Notes: a model not told the origin generated them from the sequence alone. 64,000 nucleotides of DNA from Sphingomonas faeni (GCF_030817315.1 NZ_JAUSZF010000004.1:360504-424503); one strand, 5' to 3'. Positions 25,301 through 35,138 are shown, numbered from the stretch's first letter. Numbers and translations: made by a program.

Positions 25301-27634
25301 ATGGAAAAACCCACCTTCAAGCCGTATCGCCTGCCTGCCGGTGGCTGGGGCTCGGCGCGGTCCGTGCGCGAGATACTGAACCGTGAGGGCGTCGCCGCCA
25401 GCGGCCCCATAGCGCTTACCCGCCACAACAAGGTCGATGGCTATCAATGCAACAGTTGCGCCTGGGTGAAACCTGCCAGCCCACTGCCGCTCGAGTTCTG
25501 CGAGAACGGGGTAAAGGCCGTCGCCTGGGAGATTACGGCGCATCGCTGCACGCCCGCCTTCTTCGCCGAGCATACCGTCACCGAATTGCTCGGTTGGGAC
25601 GATTACCACCTCGAACAACCTGGCCGATTGACCCAGCCTCTGCGCTACGATGCGGAAATCGACCGCTATGTTCCCGTCTCTTGGGGCCATGCGGTCCAAG
25701 AGATTGCGCGAGAACTGCGTGCGGTCGAGGATAAACGGAAGGGCACGGTCTTCTACAGTTCAGGTCGTCTGTCCAACGAAGCGAGCTATCTCTACCAGTT
25801 GTTCGCGCGACTCTATGGCAACAACAATCTGCCCGACAGCTCCAACATGTGTCACGAGACCACTTCCGTGGCATTGCCCGCGAGCATCGGGCAGGGAGTC
25901 GGCACCGTGGACCTGCGCGATTTCGCCCGGTCCGACTGCATCATGTTCTTTGGGCAGAATCCTGGCAGTAATTCACCGCGGATGCTCCATCCCTTGCAGG
26001 AGGCGAGCGAGCGTGGCGCGGCAATCATTACCTACAACCCATTGCGCGAACGCGGGCTGGAACGCTTCATCAATCCGCAATCGCCAACCGAGATGCTGAC
26101 GGGCCGGGAAACCAGGATAAGCTCGCAATATCATCAAGTGCGAGCAGGGGGCGATCTTGCCGCGATCACTGGCATCTGCAAATCGGTACTGGCGCTGCAC
26201 GAGGCCGCACTCGTGGCAGGTAAAGCCGCTATTCTCGACGTAGCTTTCATCGCCGAACACACGCAGGGGTTTGATAGCTTCGTCGACTGGTTGCGTGAGC
26301 AGCAATGGGACGCGATCGAGCGCCACTCCGGTCTCCATCGCGCCGACCTTGAAGCGACCGCAACAGTCTATGCGCGATCAAAGGCTGCAATCGGGGTGTA
26401 TGGCATGGGGCTTACCCAGCATCAGGCGGGGGTGGAAACCGTACGCATGTTGGTCAACCTACTACTGATGCGTGGCAACATGGGCCGCGCGGGCGCGGGC
26501 ATCTGTCCGGTGCGCGGCCATTCCAACGTGCAGGGCCAACGCACCATGGGAGTGACGGAAAAGCCCGAGCTGTTCCCACTCGACCGTCTCGGAGAGCAGT
26601 TCAACTTCGAGCCACCGCGTGAGCCCGGCTACAACACGGTCGAGGCCTGCGAGGCGATCCTCCGCGACGAAGTGCAAGCCTTCATCATGATGGGCGGCAA
26701 TTTCGTGCGCGCCATCCCCGATCATGGGCAGATGGAACCAGCGTGGCGAAAGCTGCGCCTGACTGTCAACGTCATCACCAAGCTCAACCGCAGCGCGCTC
26801 TTGCCTGGTGAGATCAGCTACATTCTTCCTGTTCTCGGCCGATTGGAGATTGATGAGACCACAGCCGGTCAGCAGGTCCTGTCGATCGAAGATACTACTG
26901 CCTGCGTCCATGGCAGCCGCGGCCTGCGCACGCCCGCCTCGCCGCACCTCCTCAGCGAAGTGCGGTTAATCTGCGAATTGGCGAAGCAGGCGCTAGATCC
27001 CAATCCGCGCGTGCGCTGGGACGATTACATGACCAACTATGCGGAGATCCGAAAGGAAGTAGGTGTGACGCTGCCCGACAGCTTCAACGACTACGAGCGC
27101 CGCATGTGGGAGCCGGGCGGCTTCCAGCGCGACCTTCCAGTCAAGCGCCGCGAATGGCGTACGAAGAGCGGGCGTGCCGAGTTCGTTATTCCCGCCGGTC
27201 TCGACGAGGATCCGGACATGCCGGATGCGGACCACGATACATTCCGGCTTATGACGCTGCGTAGCAACGACCAGTTCAACACGACCGTGTACGGCTATGA
27301 CGACCGATTCCGGGGTATTAAAAACACCCGAAAGGTGGTGCTGATGAACCGTTCAGACATTGATCGGCTCGGTTTTCGGGTCGGGCAACTCGCCACGCTT
27401 AAAACGGTGGCTAATGACGGCGTGGATCGCGAATTGTCGGGCATGATCGTCGTCGCCTACGATCTGCCGATCGGTTGTGTTGGCGGGTATTATCCGGAAT
27501 GCAACGTTTTGATGCCGATCTGGCACTATGCAGCAGGAAGCAAGACGCCGGCCGCCAAGTCGATCCCTGTGACCATCCACAGCGACGGACCGGAGATCGT
27601 TGCGCCGGAAATGGAGTATGCTGGTCGCCAGTGA
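25301..27634 (+). CDS. FdhF/YdeP-family molybdopterin oxidoreductase
   Basis: The 777-residue protein belongs to the FdhF/YdeP (CbbBc-like) branch of the molybdopterin oxidoreductases. C50 and C53 (QCNSCAW) suggest an N-terminal Fe-S site. Cofactor-binding stretches include GRLSNEASYLYQLFAR, FGQNPGSNSPRM, GYGMGLTQHQAGVE-like GVYGMGLTQHQAGVET, RGHSNVQGQRTMG and a C-terminal molydopterin-dinucleotide-binding domain (LRSNDQFNTTVYG). The substrate of this branch is not established; formate activity should not be assumed. No fdhD or cofactor-synthesis gene is adjacent. E. coli YdeP is linked to acid resistance. Confidence 0.88.
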   Translation: MEKPTFKPYRLPAGGWGSARSVREILNREGVAASGPIALTRHNKVDGYQCNSCAWVKPASPLPLEFCENGVKAVAWEITAHRCTPAFFAEHTVTELLGWDDYHLEQPGRLTQPLRYDAEIDRYVPVSWGHAVQEIARELRAVEDKRKGTVFYSSGRLSNEASYLYQLFARLYGNNNLPDSSNMCHETTSVALPASIGQGVGTVDLRDFARSDCIMFFGQNPGSNSPRMLHPLQEASERGAAIITYNPLRERGLERFINPQSPTEMLTGRETRISSQYHQVRAGGDLAAITGICKSVLALHEAALVAGKAAILDVAFIAEHTQGFDSFVDWLREQQWDAIERHSGLHRADLEATATVYARSKAAIGVYGMGLTQHQAGVETVRMLVNLLLMRGNMGRAGAGICPVRGHSNVQGQRTMGVTEKPELFPLDRLGEQFNFEPPREPGYNTVEACEAILRDEVQAFIMMGGNFVRAIPDHGQMEPAWRKLRLTVNVITKLNRSALLPGEISYILPVLGRLEIDETTAGQQVLSIEDTTACVHGSRGLRTPASPHLLSEVRLICELAKQALDPNPRVRWDDYMTNYAEIRKEVGVTLPDSFNDYERRMWEPGGFQRDLPVKRREWRTKSGRAEFVIPAGLDEDPDMPDADHDTFRLMTLRSNDQFNTTVYGYDDRFRGIKNTRKVVLMNRSDIDRLGFRVGQLATLKTVANDGVDRELSGMIVVAYDLPIGCVGGYYPECNVLMPIWHYAAGSKTPAAKSIPVTIHSDGPEIVAPEMEYAGRQ

Positions 27635-27742
27635 AGATCCGCCTTGAAAGCGCGGTCGCGATTTCCCGGTAGCGCCTTCAGGGAGCTCAATCGATGTCGT
27701 ACTTGGCGTGTTGACTGCGATGCCGATCTCGCAGGCGGACAT

Positions 27743-28078
27743 ATGAGTTTCAACGGCGATAAATCAGGCCAGGTTGTTGGCGCTTTATTGTTACTCGTCT
27801 TGGCAAGCACAGGGAAAATCATACCGCGCTATTTCTTCAACATTGAAGGCCACCTCCGTGACGAAAATAACCAGGGTACGGAACTCGCAGCGGAGGCTCG
27901 GTTGCGCGCTATTGGCTTTGCTACAGCTATTCTAAAAGGCGATCCCGACCTCGTTTGGAACGGTCGCGAACTTATCGTTCAGGTGTTTGACTATCACAAA
28001 GATTCGGTGGACGATATAGATGTACGGGCGGAAGATCGATTAGTAGTTCATTCGTCTGAGGCTCGTTTTCAATTATAG
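27743..28078 (+). CDS. DUF6894-like small protein
   Basis: ATG 27743 gives 111 residues. After a hydrophobic start (VVGALLLLVLAST), PRYFFNIEGHLRDENNQGTE and the later WNGRELIVQVFD match the DUF6894 pattern (usually MPRYFF...DEEGTEL). Family members usually begin at the PRYFF motif, so the extra 30 N-terminal residues may be a start error or an added membrane anchor. The function is unknown. Confidence 0.6.
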   Translation: MSFNGDKSGQVVGALLLLVLASTGKIIPRYFFNIEGHLRDENNQGTELAAEARLRAIGFATAILKGDPDLVWNGRELIVQVFDYHKDSVDDIDVRAEDRLVVHSSEARFQL

Positions 28079-28089
28079 AGTTCGGAATC

Positions 28090-28641
28090 CTACACTTCGG
28101 CTGCGCGTGATAAACGAGCAACGTCTTGAGCGGAAAGATTTGTCAAAATGTACCCTTCCCCGATCGTTGCCTTGTTCCAAGGTAGCCTATGCAAAGTTTC
28201 CCCGACGCCGCCGACGCCCCCGGTACGAACGATAAAATAGTCGATCTGTCCGCCAGCGCATGCCGCCAAGGCATCGACCATATAGGCGACCGTTTCACCG
28301 GTAGGCGTCTTAACGGGGAGGCCATCGAGACGGCCGAGGGAGAAGAGAGCCTCGCCGGCGTCCTGCTTGCTACGCTCCACCTCGGCGACAGTGACGTCAC
28401 TTATGCGGGCCTTTCGACCCAGCCAACGCCAAATGCCAAATACATCGACTACGCCGAGGAAGATGTTCGAATACAGCAACTGAGTCTGGCCGGTCGCCGC
28501 TCCTACTACGATCCAGGCCACAGCGCCGATCGTGAAGATCACGAAGCCCCAGCCGGTAACGCGAGCGCCGAGGTTTGATGCCGTCAGCAAAGCCGCGATA
28601 CATGTCGCCGCCAGCGCTACCCAGCCTGATAGATCCGTCAT
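28090..28641 (-). CDS. Membrane protein with C-terminal PRC-barrel domain
   Basis: Residues 5-75 hold three hydrophobic segments (WVALAATCIAALL, GWGFVIFTIGAVAWIVVGAA, LLYSNIFLGVVDVFGIW). A PRC-barrel-like domain follows (about residues 95-180: LDGLPVKTPTGETVAYMVDA, YFIVRTGGVGGVGET). PRC-barrel proteins with membrane anchors are frequent stress genes in sphingomonads. The gene is convergent with the DUF6894-like gene. Confidence 0.7.
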   Translation of the reverse strand: MTDLSGWVALAATCIAALLTASNLGARVTGWGFVIFTIGAVAWIVVGAATGQTQLLYSNIFLGVVDVFGIWRWLGRKARISDVTVAEVERSKQDAGEALFSLGRLDGLPVKTPTGETVAYMVDALAACAGGQIDYFIVRTGGVGGVGETLHRLPWNKATIGEGYILTNLSAQDVARLSRAAEV

Positions 28642-28674
28642 TCTATGCTTACCTCGGTCGCCGCACCTACAGTT

Positions 28675-29202
28675 CTATTCTGCCAATTCTGCTTCGACGA
28701 TAAGTGATGCCGCCCGAGCGGCATCACCAGTGGTTATGACCTTGAAACCGCGATCGCGGAGCTCGTTGTAGGTCCGAAAGAAGGTTTCCAGGTCATCGGT
28801 GAACGCCTCGCCAAGCGGCTCCAAACTGGTGATGTCCCGGTACGTATGAGACTGCGCGACTTTCCCGATCAACCGATCATTCCGACACGTCTTGCCGCTC
28901 TCGGTTTGTTCAGCTTCGATGACGCCTAAAAGTTGGACTTTGACCAACGTCCCGACCGGCAGATCCTCATCCGACAAAACCAGAATATCAACGGGATCAC
29001 CGTCTTCTGCCTTCGTTCCCGGTATAAAGCCGAATGAAAGTGGGAAGGCCATGCCTGCTGGAAGAACGCCCGCAAGCTCGAAAAGTCCTGTTTCTGCATC
29101 ATAGTCAAACTTTGAACGGAAGCCTCGCGGCGTCTCGATTATTGCGCGGCAAGTCAGGTTTTCTTTGCTAAGGCGGTGTGGAAGGAGAAGTAGGTTTGTC
29201 AT
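28675..29202 (-). CDS. ppa: Inorganic pyrophosphatase
   Basis: The 175-residue family I soluble pyrophosphatase hydrolyses PPi to phosphate. Recognised stretches are IETPRGFRSKFDYD, GMAFPLSFGFIPGTKAEDGDPVDILVL (metal-binding Asp cluster) and the C-terminal FRTYNELRDRGFKV. It is shorter and more divergent at the N-terminus than the housekeeping enzyme, suggesting an accessory copy. It lies upstream of the PRC-barrel gene on the same strand, with 33 bases between. Confidence 0.88.
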   Translation of the reverse strand: MTNLLLLPHRLSKENLTCRAIIETPRGFRSKFDYDAETGLFELAGVLPAGMAFPLSFGFIPGTKAEDGDPVDILVLSDEDLPVGTLVKVQLLGVIEAEQTESGKTCRNDRLIGKVAQSHTYRDITSLEPLGEAFTDDLETFFRTYNELRDRGFKVITTGDAARAASLIVEAELAE

Positions 29203-29490
29203 GAATAGCCAATCAGGTGATCGTAGAGGCTCGTGACATTGAGTCCAACGCTTGTGAGCTACATTCGGAACATCTGGGCAACGTAATAGATCCGCAAGGA
29301 TACGGAGCTTCTTGCTAACCTTGGTTAATAACGGTCAGGAGAGCGGACTACGCGCGGCACAAGCGCTATGGTTTTGAGCCGGACGGTCCTGAAAAGACGA
29401 GCGGATCTCCCAGTCTAGAAATGTGAAATTGCACGTTCGCATTGCGCCAGGTTATCATTCCAAGCGATAGTTCGGTGTAGTGCAAAGCTC

Positions 29491-29919
29491 ATGAAAGAAT
29501 CGAGCAAGCGTCTAACTGGTAAACTTGTGCTAATGATCCAAGACGATGGGGTTTTGGCCGATTATATAGGCGCGGCGCTTTGCGATGCCGGAGCTTACAT
29601 AATCGGACCTGCACGGACGGTGGCCGAAGCAAGGGCTTTGCTACCACGTTTGCGTAACAAGCCGGTGGCGGTTGTGGTGAGTACAAAGCTGTTCGCAGCC
29701 GACGATGGCGCATTGCGTAATGGCATTGGCCGATTGGCCATTCCAGTGCTGATTATAGGAGATGGTAACGGTAGGCCATTGCTGCCTTTGCCGCGCCATG
29801 ATGTGTTGACGGTGCCGTTCGCCTCCCACCAGATCGTGGATCGCATCTGCAGTCTGGTTGGAGCCGTAACAATCGCTCAGCTACGTGCGCGGACTGGTCC
29901 CGTATTGCAGGGGCATTAG
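29491..29919 (+). CDS. Stand-alone receiver-like protein without phospho-acceptor Asp (1)
   Basis: The 142-residue protein has the CheY-like layout: KLVLMIQDDGVLADYIGAAL, GPARTVAEARALLPRL, then the beta-3 region AVVVSTKLFAADDG, where the acceptor Asp is replaced. VLIIGDGN and the C-terminal VLTVPFASHQIVDRI (usually ...KPF) complete the fold. It probably cannot take up phosphate in the usual way. Two similar degenerate receivers occur at 30063 and 43019. Confidence 0.7.
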   Translation: MKESSKRLTGKLVLMIQDDGVLADYIGAALCDAGAYIIGPARTVAEARALLPRLRNKPVAVVVSTKLFAADDGALRNGIGRLAIPVLIIGDGNGRPLLPLPRHDVLTVPFASHQIVDRICSLVGAVTIAQLRARTGPVLQGH

Positions 29920-30062
29920 ATGGGTAACCCTGTTGACTGCCGACCTACCAAGTTCGTAGATTGGATAGGGCCCCTCTATCTTACATCTTGGAACGTAGTT
30001 GCCAGCCGGTAAATACGATTGGCATCAATAAGTTGAGGTTCTTCAACTGAGAAAACTCTCAA

Positions 30063-30428
30063 TCAGCAACTGTTATTTGGGGTAAGCGTCTTACATACCC
30101 AATCAGCAACCTGGTAAGCGGCGAAGGGTTTCGCCAGCACCGAAATACCATTACCAAATAGCTTTCTGTTGCTATTAGCTGGCAGAAGCAACAAGTACGG
30201 CAATTGGCGAGTGTTCAAAGTAGAAATAACGTTGCTGGAGTTAGGCAGCGATCCAATAATTGCGGCGCGTATCGTCGTATCCCGTAAGATTGCTTGGATC
30301 GCTTGGTCGGCTTCGGCGTAATAAACAATATTAATCCCTGAATCTTCAAGCATAGAAGACGCGTAGGTCGCCTCAAACGTATCAGCATCTATTACAATTA
30401 TTGTTGGCTTGGTTTGCACGGTCGCCAT
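30063..30428 (-). CDS. Stand-alone receiver-like protein without phospho-acceptor Asp (2)
   Basis: The 121-residue receiver-like fold has PTIIVIDADTFEATYASSML, then AAIIGSLPNSSN where the Asp-containing beta-3 should be, LPYLLLLPAN and ISVLAKPFAAYQVADWV. The conserved Lys-Pro-Phe end is kept but the phospho-acceptor is lost. It lies five bases upstream of the glycosyltransferase-Glf fusion on the opposite-facing order: both are minus strand, with this gene downstream of the fusion, so they probably share a transcript. Confidence 0.7.
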   Translation of the reverse strand: MATVQTKPTIIVIDADTFEATYASSMLEDSGINIVYYAEADQAIQAILRDTTIRAAIIGSLPNSSNVISTLNTRQLPYLLLLPANSNRKLFGNGISVLAKPFAAYQVADWVCKTLTPNNSC

Positions 30429-30433
30429 CTGCT

Positions 30434-32812
30434 TTACGCCGCGTTCTTGCTGGCGTTAGCAGAGGTCGCGGCTACCGGCTCGCTGGAGTTCTCCCACGTT
30501 AAGGCTAAGCGGCGATAGGTAGCAAGGGCCTGGCCTACTACCTGATCCATATTGTAATAACGATAGGTCGCCAATCGCCCCACGAAGCTGACGCCGGCTT
30601 CCTTTATAGCGAGTGCCTCGTAGCGTTTGTAAAGTACCTGATTCTCATCACGCGGAATAGGGTAGTAAGGATCGCCGTCATCACAGGGATATTCGTAGGT
30701 GATGCTCGTCTTGTCGGAAGCCTGCCCGGTCAGGTGCTTGTACTCAGTTATCCGTGTGTATGGAACGGACTCGTGCGGGTAGTTGACAACACCTACGGGC
30801 TGCAACGAACTTTGACTTAGCGTCTCATGGCGAAAACGGAGCGATCGATAGGGCAGTTTGCCGTAACGATAGCCAAAATACTCATCGATTGGCCCCGTAA
30901 ATACGAGATGGTCGTGAGGATATGATTCACGAACCTGACTGTATTCTACGCCGAGAAGAACATCGATATTGGGATGGTCGAGCATGCGTTCGAACATTTG
31001 GGTATAGCCATTGAGTGGCATAGCCTGGAATGTGTCCGTAAAATAGCGATCATCCACGTTTGTCCGCGTCGGCACGCGGGCTGTCACGGACTTGTCGAGC
31101 TCGGACGGATCCATGCCCCATTGTTTGCGGGTGTAGCCTTGAAAGAACGTCTCGTAGAGCTCGCGCCCTACTTTGGACATGACCACGTCGGCCGACGTAC
31201 GGATCGGATCGATAGGTTCGGCACGATCAGCGAGAAACGCTTCCACGTCCTCGTCGGTCTTCAGATCGAGATCGTAGAGCGCATTTAACGTCGTTCGGTT
31301 GATCGGCATCGGCACGAGCTTGCCATCAACGTCAGCGAGCACGCGGTGCTCATACTCACGCCATTCGGTAAAGCCCGACAGGTAGTCAAAGACATCGCGC
31401 GAATTCGTGTGGAAGATGTGCGGACCATATTGATGCATCAATATGCCCGCCTCATCCAGGCGATCGAAGGCGTTGCCTGCGATATGGGGACGTCGGTCAA
31501 CTACGAGCACACGCTTGCCGCCATCTCGGGCGAGGCGTTCAGCCATGACGGCGCCAGCGAACCCAGCGCCTACTACCAAGACGTCGTAACGATCGGTTTT
31601 AGGGGGCCAGGACGTCGGTGACACAACAGTCTGAACCTTGCTGTGTGTCACCACTTCCGATGCGATCAAAGCTGACATTTTTCGTACGGTCTTTGTCCAA
31701 GAGGTTTGAGCAAGAATTGCGTCTGCCTCGTCGCGCCACGCGGTATCCGAATTATGACGCCGCTGAAGCGCGACTTCGCATGCAACGACAAACGCCTGCG
31801 GCGTCGAGGCAATTTCAACAGCGGCAAGGTTGCCGTAGTGCCGCACTACATCCGCGATCGCCGTTGAGACGACGGTGCAGCCCGCAGCGAGATATTCGGG
31901 CGTTTTAGTGGGGCTGATGAACCGCGTTGCCTCGTTAATCGCGAACGGCATCAACGCGACATCCCAACCCACCATATAGCTGGGCAATTCAGCGTAAGGT
32001 TTGCTGCCGAGGTAATGAATATTGGCGCGCTGAGGCAGATCCGCCTCGTCAATCTTCACGACGGGACCGATCATGACCAGGGACCAGTCTGGGTGCGCGT
32101 CCGCCGTCGCGGCCAGGAGGCCCAGATCCATTCGCTCGTCTATGACGCCACAGAAGCCAAGCCGGGGGGAGGAAATCCCCGCCTGATCATCGGGTTGTCG
32201 AAGTAGGCCGCGAGCCTGGGCAAAATGCGCTACATCGATGCTGGAGGGGAAGGCGTGAACGTTGGAATGTCGGTCACGCTTCGCCTCGTAAAGGCTGCTG
32301 CCACCGGTAAACACAATATCCGCAGCTGCGAGCAGCTTCTCTTCCAGATTGAGCAGCTCGGGAGGCGCATGACGGAACGCGGATAATTCATCCATGCAAT
32401 CATAGACCGTGCAGTCTGCCGAAAGATGGTCCGAAAACGGAAGCATCATCGGCGTGTAATACCACCGTACCAACGTCCCGCGTAGGTCGGTGAGGACCTC
32501 ATCAAGCAATGTTATGAGTATCGCCGTCACCTTATCTCGATCCTGCGTGTCGATATGGGGCGTGAGTATCGTTACGCCGGTGTGGGGACAGGTACGGCTC
32601 TGAAGGGTTGGTTTGTTCAAGCCGTCACGGTAAATCGGTTCTTCCCAGAATAATACGTGATGGTCCTGAGCAAAGCCCGCCATCAAATGCTGAGGACGTT
32701 GATAGACAAAGTCCCAACGCAGATGACTAAAGCACAGTATATTCAGCCTGCCGTTATAGGCAGTTAAATTTTCACGGAAGGGGCTGCCTGCAGGCACAAA
32801 CTTCAGTTTCAC
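30434..32812 (-). CDS. Glycosyltransferase / UDP-galactopyranose mutase fusion
   Basis: The 792-residue protein joins two enzymes. Residues about 20-390 form a GT-B glycosyltransferase-like domain (LNILCFSHLRWDFVYQRPQH, LGFCGVIDERMDLGLL, SPTKTPEYLAAGCTVVST). Residues about 405-770 form UDP-galactopyranose mutase: FAD-binding VLVVGAGFAGAVMAERLA, DRRPHIAGNAFD, HQYGPHIFHTN, GYTRKQWGMDPSEL and YYNMDQVVGQAL. Glf makes UDP-galactofuranose, so the fusion may make and use a galactofuranose donor, or modify a polysaccharide. It is divergent from the GH1-RmlD fusion, with which such proteins are often paired. Confidence 0.88.
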   Translation of the reverse strand: MKLKFVPAGSPFRENLTAYNGRLNILCFSHLRWDFVYQRPQHLMAGFAQDHHVLFWEEPIYRDGLNKPTLQSRTCPHTGVTILTPHIDTQDRDKVTAILITLLDEVLTDLRGTLVRWYYTPMMLPFSDHLSADCTVYDCMDELSAFRHAPPELLNLEEKLLAAADIVFTGGSSLYEAKRDRHSNVHAFPSSIDVAHFAQARGLLRQPDDQAGISSPRLGFCGVIDERMDLGLLAATADAHPDWSLVMIGPVVKIDEADLPQRANIHYLGSKPYAELPSYMVGWDVALMPFAINEATRFISPTKTPEYLAAGCTVVSTAIADVVRHYGNLAAVEIASTPQAFVVACEVALQRRHNSDTAWRDEADAILAQTSWTKTVRKMSALIASEVVTHSKVQTVVSPTSWPPKTDRYDVLVVGAGFAGAVMAERLARDGGKRVLVVDRRPHIAGNAFDRLDEAGILMHQYGPHIFHTNSRDVFDYLSGFTEWREYEHRVLADVDGKLVPMPINRTTLNALYDLDLKTDEDVEAFLADRAEPIDPIRTSADVVMSKVGRELYETFFQGYTRKQWGMDPSELDKSVTARVPTRTNVDDRYFTDTFQAMPLNGYTQMFERMLDHPNIDVLLGVEYSQVRESYPHDHLVFTGPIDEYFGYRYGKLPYRSLRFRHETLSQSSLQPVGVVNYPHESVPYTRITEYKHLTGQASDKTSITYEYPCDDGDPYYPIPRDENQVLYKRYEALAIKEAGVSFVGRLATYRYYNMDQVVGQALATYRRLALTWENSSEPVAATSANASKNAA

Positions 32813-32912
32813 ATCATCTCCTGAGATAACGGCATCCTAGAGATAACCAAACACGGCAACTATAAGTTTCTAAATCCAGATCAATCGTAAATGTAGATTA
32901 ACGCGATTGTCA

Positions 32913-32937
32913 GGAACGTCGCGACATTGTGCCCGTT
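32913..32937 (+). promoter_or_regulatory. EcfG-type promoter of the GH1-RmlD gene
   Basis: GGAAC (32913-32917), 16 bases, CGTT (32934-32937): a perfect match, 27 bases before ATG 32964. It implies general-stress control of the sugar-metabolism pair. Confidence 0.7.
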
Positions 32938-32963
32938 GTCATGTTTCCCAACTGGAACGTTTT

Positions 32964-35138
32964 ATGACGGCGCTAGAGCTATGGGGTGGCATTGAGTGTA
33001 CGGTGAACCGTACGCGCACTGGCTACTCCGATCAGATAATGCTTAGTGGTCATCATGATCGGGAAACCGATCTTGATCTGTTCGCAGGCTTGGGTCTCAA
33101 GGCCATCCGGTATCCTGTGCTGTGGGAAAGGACCATGCCGGAGCGCGGTGGGGAACCCGACTGGCGCTGGGCGGACGTACGTCTTCAAGGACTGCGTGAT
33201 CGCAATATACGTCCAATAGTAGGGTTGACGCATCACGGCAGCGGCCCAGCGTATACCAGTCTGCTCGATGACGATTTCGCGCCAGGGCTTGCACGTTATG
33301 CCGCCAAAGTGGCTCAGCGGTATGGCTGGATCAGGGATTGGACGCCCGTCAATGAACCGCTGACCACAGCGCGGTTTTCGGCCCTTTACGGTCACTGGTA
33401 TCCGCACCATCAAGATGAAGCCTCTTTTTGGCGAGCCCTGATCAATCAAGTTGACGGCGTGCGGCTCGCAATGAAGGCGATCCGCCGGGTTATTCCCGGC
33501 GCGCGCCTGATTCAAACCGACGATCTCGGACGGACCTATTCCACGCTCAAGCTTGCAGAGCAGGCGATGCACGACAACCTTCGTCGCTGGGCCGGGTGGG
33601 ACCTACTTTTTGGTAAAGTAACGCGACACCATCCGCTCTGGTCGCGAATTGCGCGAGCAGGGCTTGGTGAACGCCTGAAGCAGATCGCTGACGATCCGTC
33701 CCCGCCAGACGTAGTCGGCGTGAATCACTATCTGACCAGTGACCGCTTCCTCGATCACCGCATCCAGCGATATCCACGAAGTACGCATGGCGGCAATGGC
33801 GAACTTTCCTATGCCGATACGGAAGCGATACGCGTTCTGGAGCCGGCACCGGCGGGGCTTAGCGGCGCCCTACACGAAGCCTGGCAGCGGTATCGGGTCC
33901 CGCTCGCTCTTACTGAAGTGCATAACGGCTGTACGCGGGAGGAGCAGCTGCGATGGGCGGCCGACGCTTGGGATACCGCAACCGCTCTTCGATCCCAGGA
34001 CGTCGAGATCGAGGCAGTTACGGCCTGGTCCCTACTCGGCAGTCATGGCTGGAACACTTTGCTAACCAAGCCAGGTGCCTATGAGCCAGGCGTATTTGAC
34101 GTAGCCGACGACGCGCCGCGTCCAACGGCGCTAGCCGGCTTATGGAAGGGGTTGCCACTAGGTGCTGCACGCCATCCCGTCGCAGCGGCCAGCGGATGGT
34201 GGAAGCGGTCGGACCGTATACTTCATCGTCCGATCGCCAGGCCCGCCAAGATTCTGCGAACCGATTTGCAGGTTGGCGTTCAGCCATTGCTGATCTGTGG
34301 AGCCACCGGCACTCTTGGCCAAGCCTTCGAACGCGTCTGCGCGATGCGCGGCATCGCTTGTGTCGTGACGAGCCGAAGGGACCTTGATCTCGAACGCGTT
34401 AAAAGCGTCAACGAGGCGCTTGATACGGTTCAGCCATGGGCGGTCGTGAACGCCGCTGGCTGGGTGCGCGTTGATGACGCCGAGGGGCAGGAAGACGCGT
34501 GCCGCCGCGCCAATGCTCAGGGGGCAATAACGCTCGCCCAGGCATGCGCGGCCCGACGCATCGGCTATCTTGGCTTCTCGAGCGATATGGTCTTCGACGG
34601 CGTGCTTGGCCGTGCATACGTCGAGAACGACGAGCCGAACCCGCTTAACGTTTATGGCCGCAGCAAAGCGGAGATGGAGCAGGCATGCCAACCTATACCA
34701 GGTGTCCTCATCGTCCGAACTGCTGCGTTCTTCTCGCACTGGGATAGTCATAACTTTGCTTGGGAAGTGACACGCGCTCTAGACAAGCGGCAAAAGTTCG
34801 CTGCTGCGAACGACCATATAGTCTCGCCGACCTTCGTTCCCGATCTTGTTCAGGCCTCGCTGGATCTACTTATCGATGGAGCCGAAGGCATATGGCATTT
34901 GGCCAACGCTGGAGCAGTAAGCTGGGCGGACTTTGCAAAGCAAATCGCCGTCGCTTGTGGTTTTGATAAGGGTTTGATCGAACCGGTGCCCGGTTCGTCA
35001 CTGAATTGGCGCGCCCATCGCCCACTCATGGCGGCATTGACGACCGAGCGTGGCAGTTCGCTACGGCCACTGGAAGAAGCAATTCAGGAATTTGCCGAAA
35101 AGGCAAATGTTGTCGGATCTCTCAAGTGCTCAGCATGA
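32964..35138 (+). CDS. GH1-like glycosidase / RmlD-like reductase fusion
   Basis: ATG 32964 is chosen over a TTG at 32907 because it lies after the EcfG promoter; this gives 724 residues. Residues 1-400 are a family 1 glycoside hydrolase-like TIM barrel with candidate acid/base E131 (TPVNEP) and nucleophile E318 (ALTEVHN). Residues 440-715 are an extended SDR of the dTDP-4-dehydrorhamnose reductase type: GATGTLG at 446-452, Y564 and K568 (YGRSK). The two activities suggest trimming and then reducing a deoxysugar, but the substrate is unknown. The stop overlaps a short ATG frame (ATGA) of 19 codons. Confidence 0.85.
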   Translation: MTALELWGGIECTVNRTRTGYSDQIMLSGHHDRETDLDLFAGLGLKAIRYPVLWERTMPERGGEPDWRWADVRLQGLRDRNIRPIVGLTHHGSGPAYTSLLDDDFAPGLARYAAKVAQRYGWIRDWTPVNEPLTTARFSALYGHWYPHHQDEASFWRALINQVDGVRLAMKAIRRVIPGARLIQTDDLGRTYSTLKLAEQAMHDNLRRWAGWDLLFGKVTRHHPLWSRIARAGLGERLKQIADDPSPPDVVGVNHYLTSDRFLDHRIQRYPRSTHGGNGELSYADTEAIRVLEPAPAGLSGALHEAWQRYRVPLALTEVHNGCTREEQLRWAADAWDTATALRSQDVEIEAVTAWSLLGSHGWNTLLTKPGAYEPGVFDVADDAPRPTALAGLWKGLPLGAARHPVAAASGWWKRSDRILHRPIARPAKILRTDLQVGVQPLLICGATGTLGQAFERVCAMRGIACVVTSRRDLDLERVKSVNEALDTVQPWAVVNAAGWVRVDDAEGQEDACRRANAQGAITLAQACAARRIGYLGFSSDMVFDGVLGRAYVENDEPNPLNVYGRSKAEMEQACQPIPGVLIVRTAAFFSHWDSHNFAWEVTRALDKRQKFAAANDHIVSPTFVPDLVQASLDLLIDGAEGIWHLANAGAVSWADFAKQIAVACGFDKGLIEPVPGSSLNWRAHRPLMAALTTERGSSLRPLEEAIQEFAEKANVVGSLKCSA

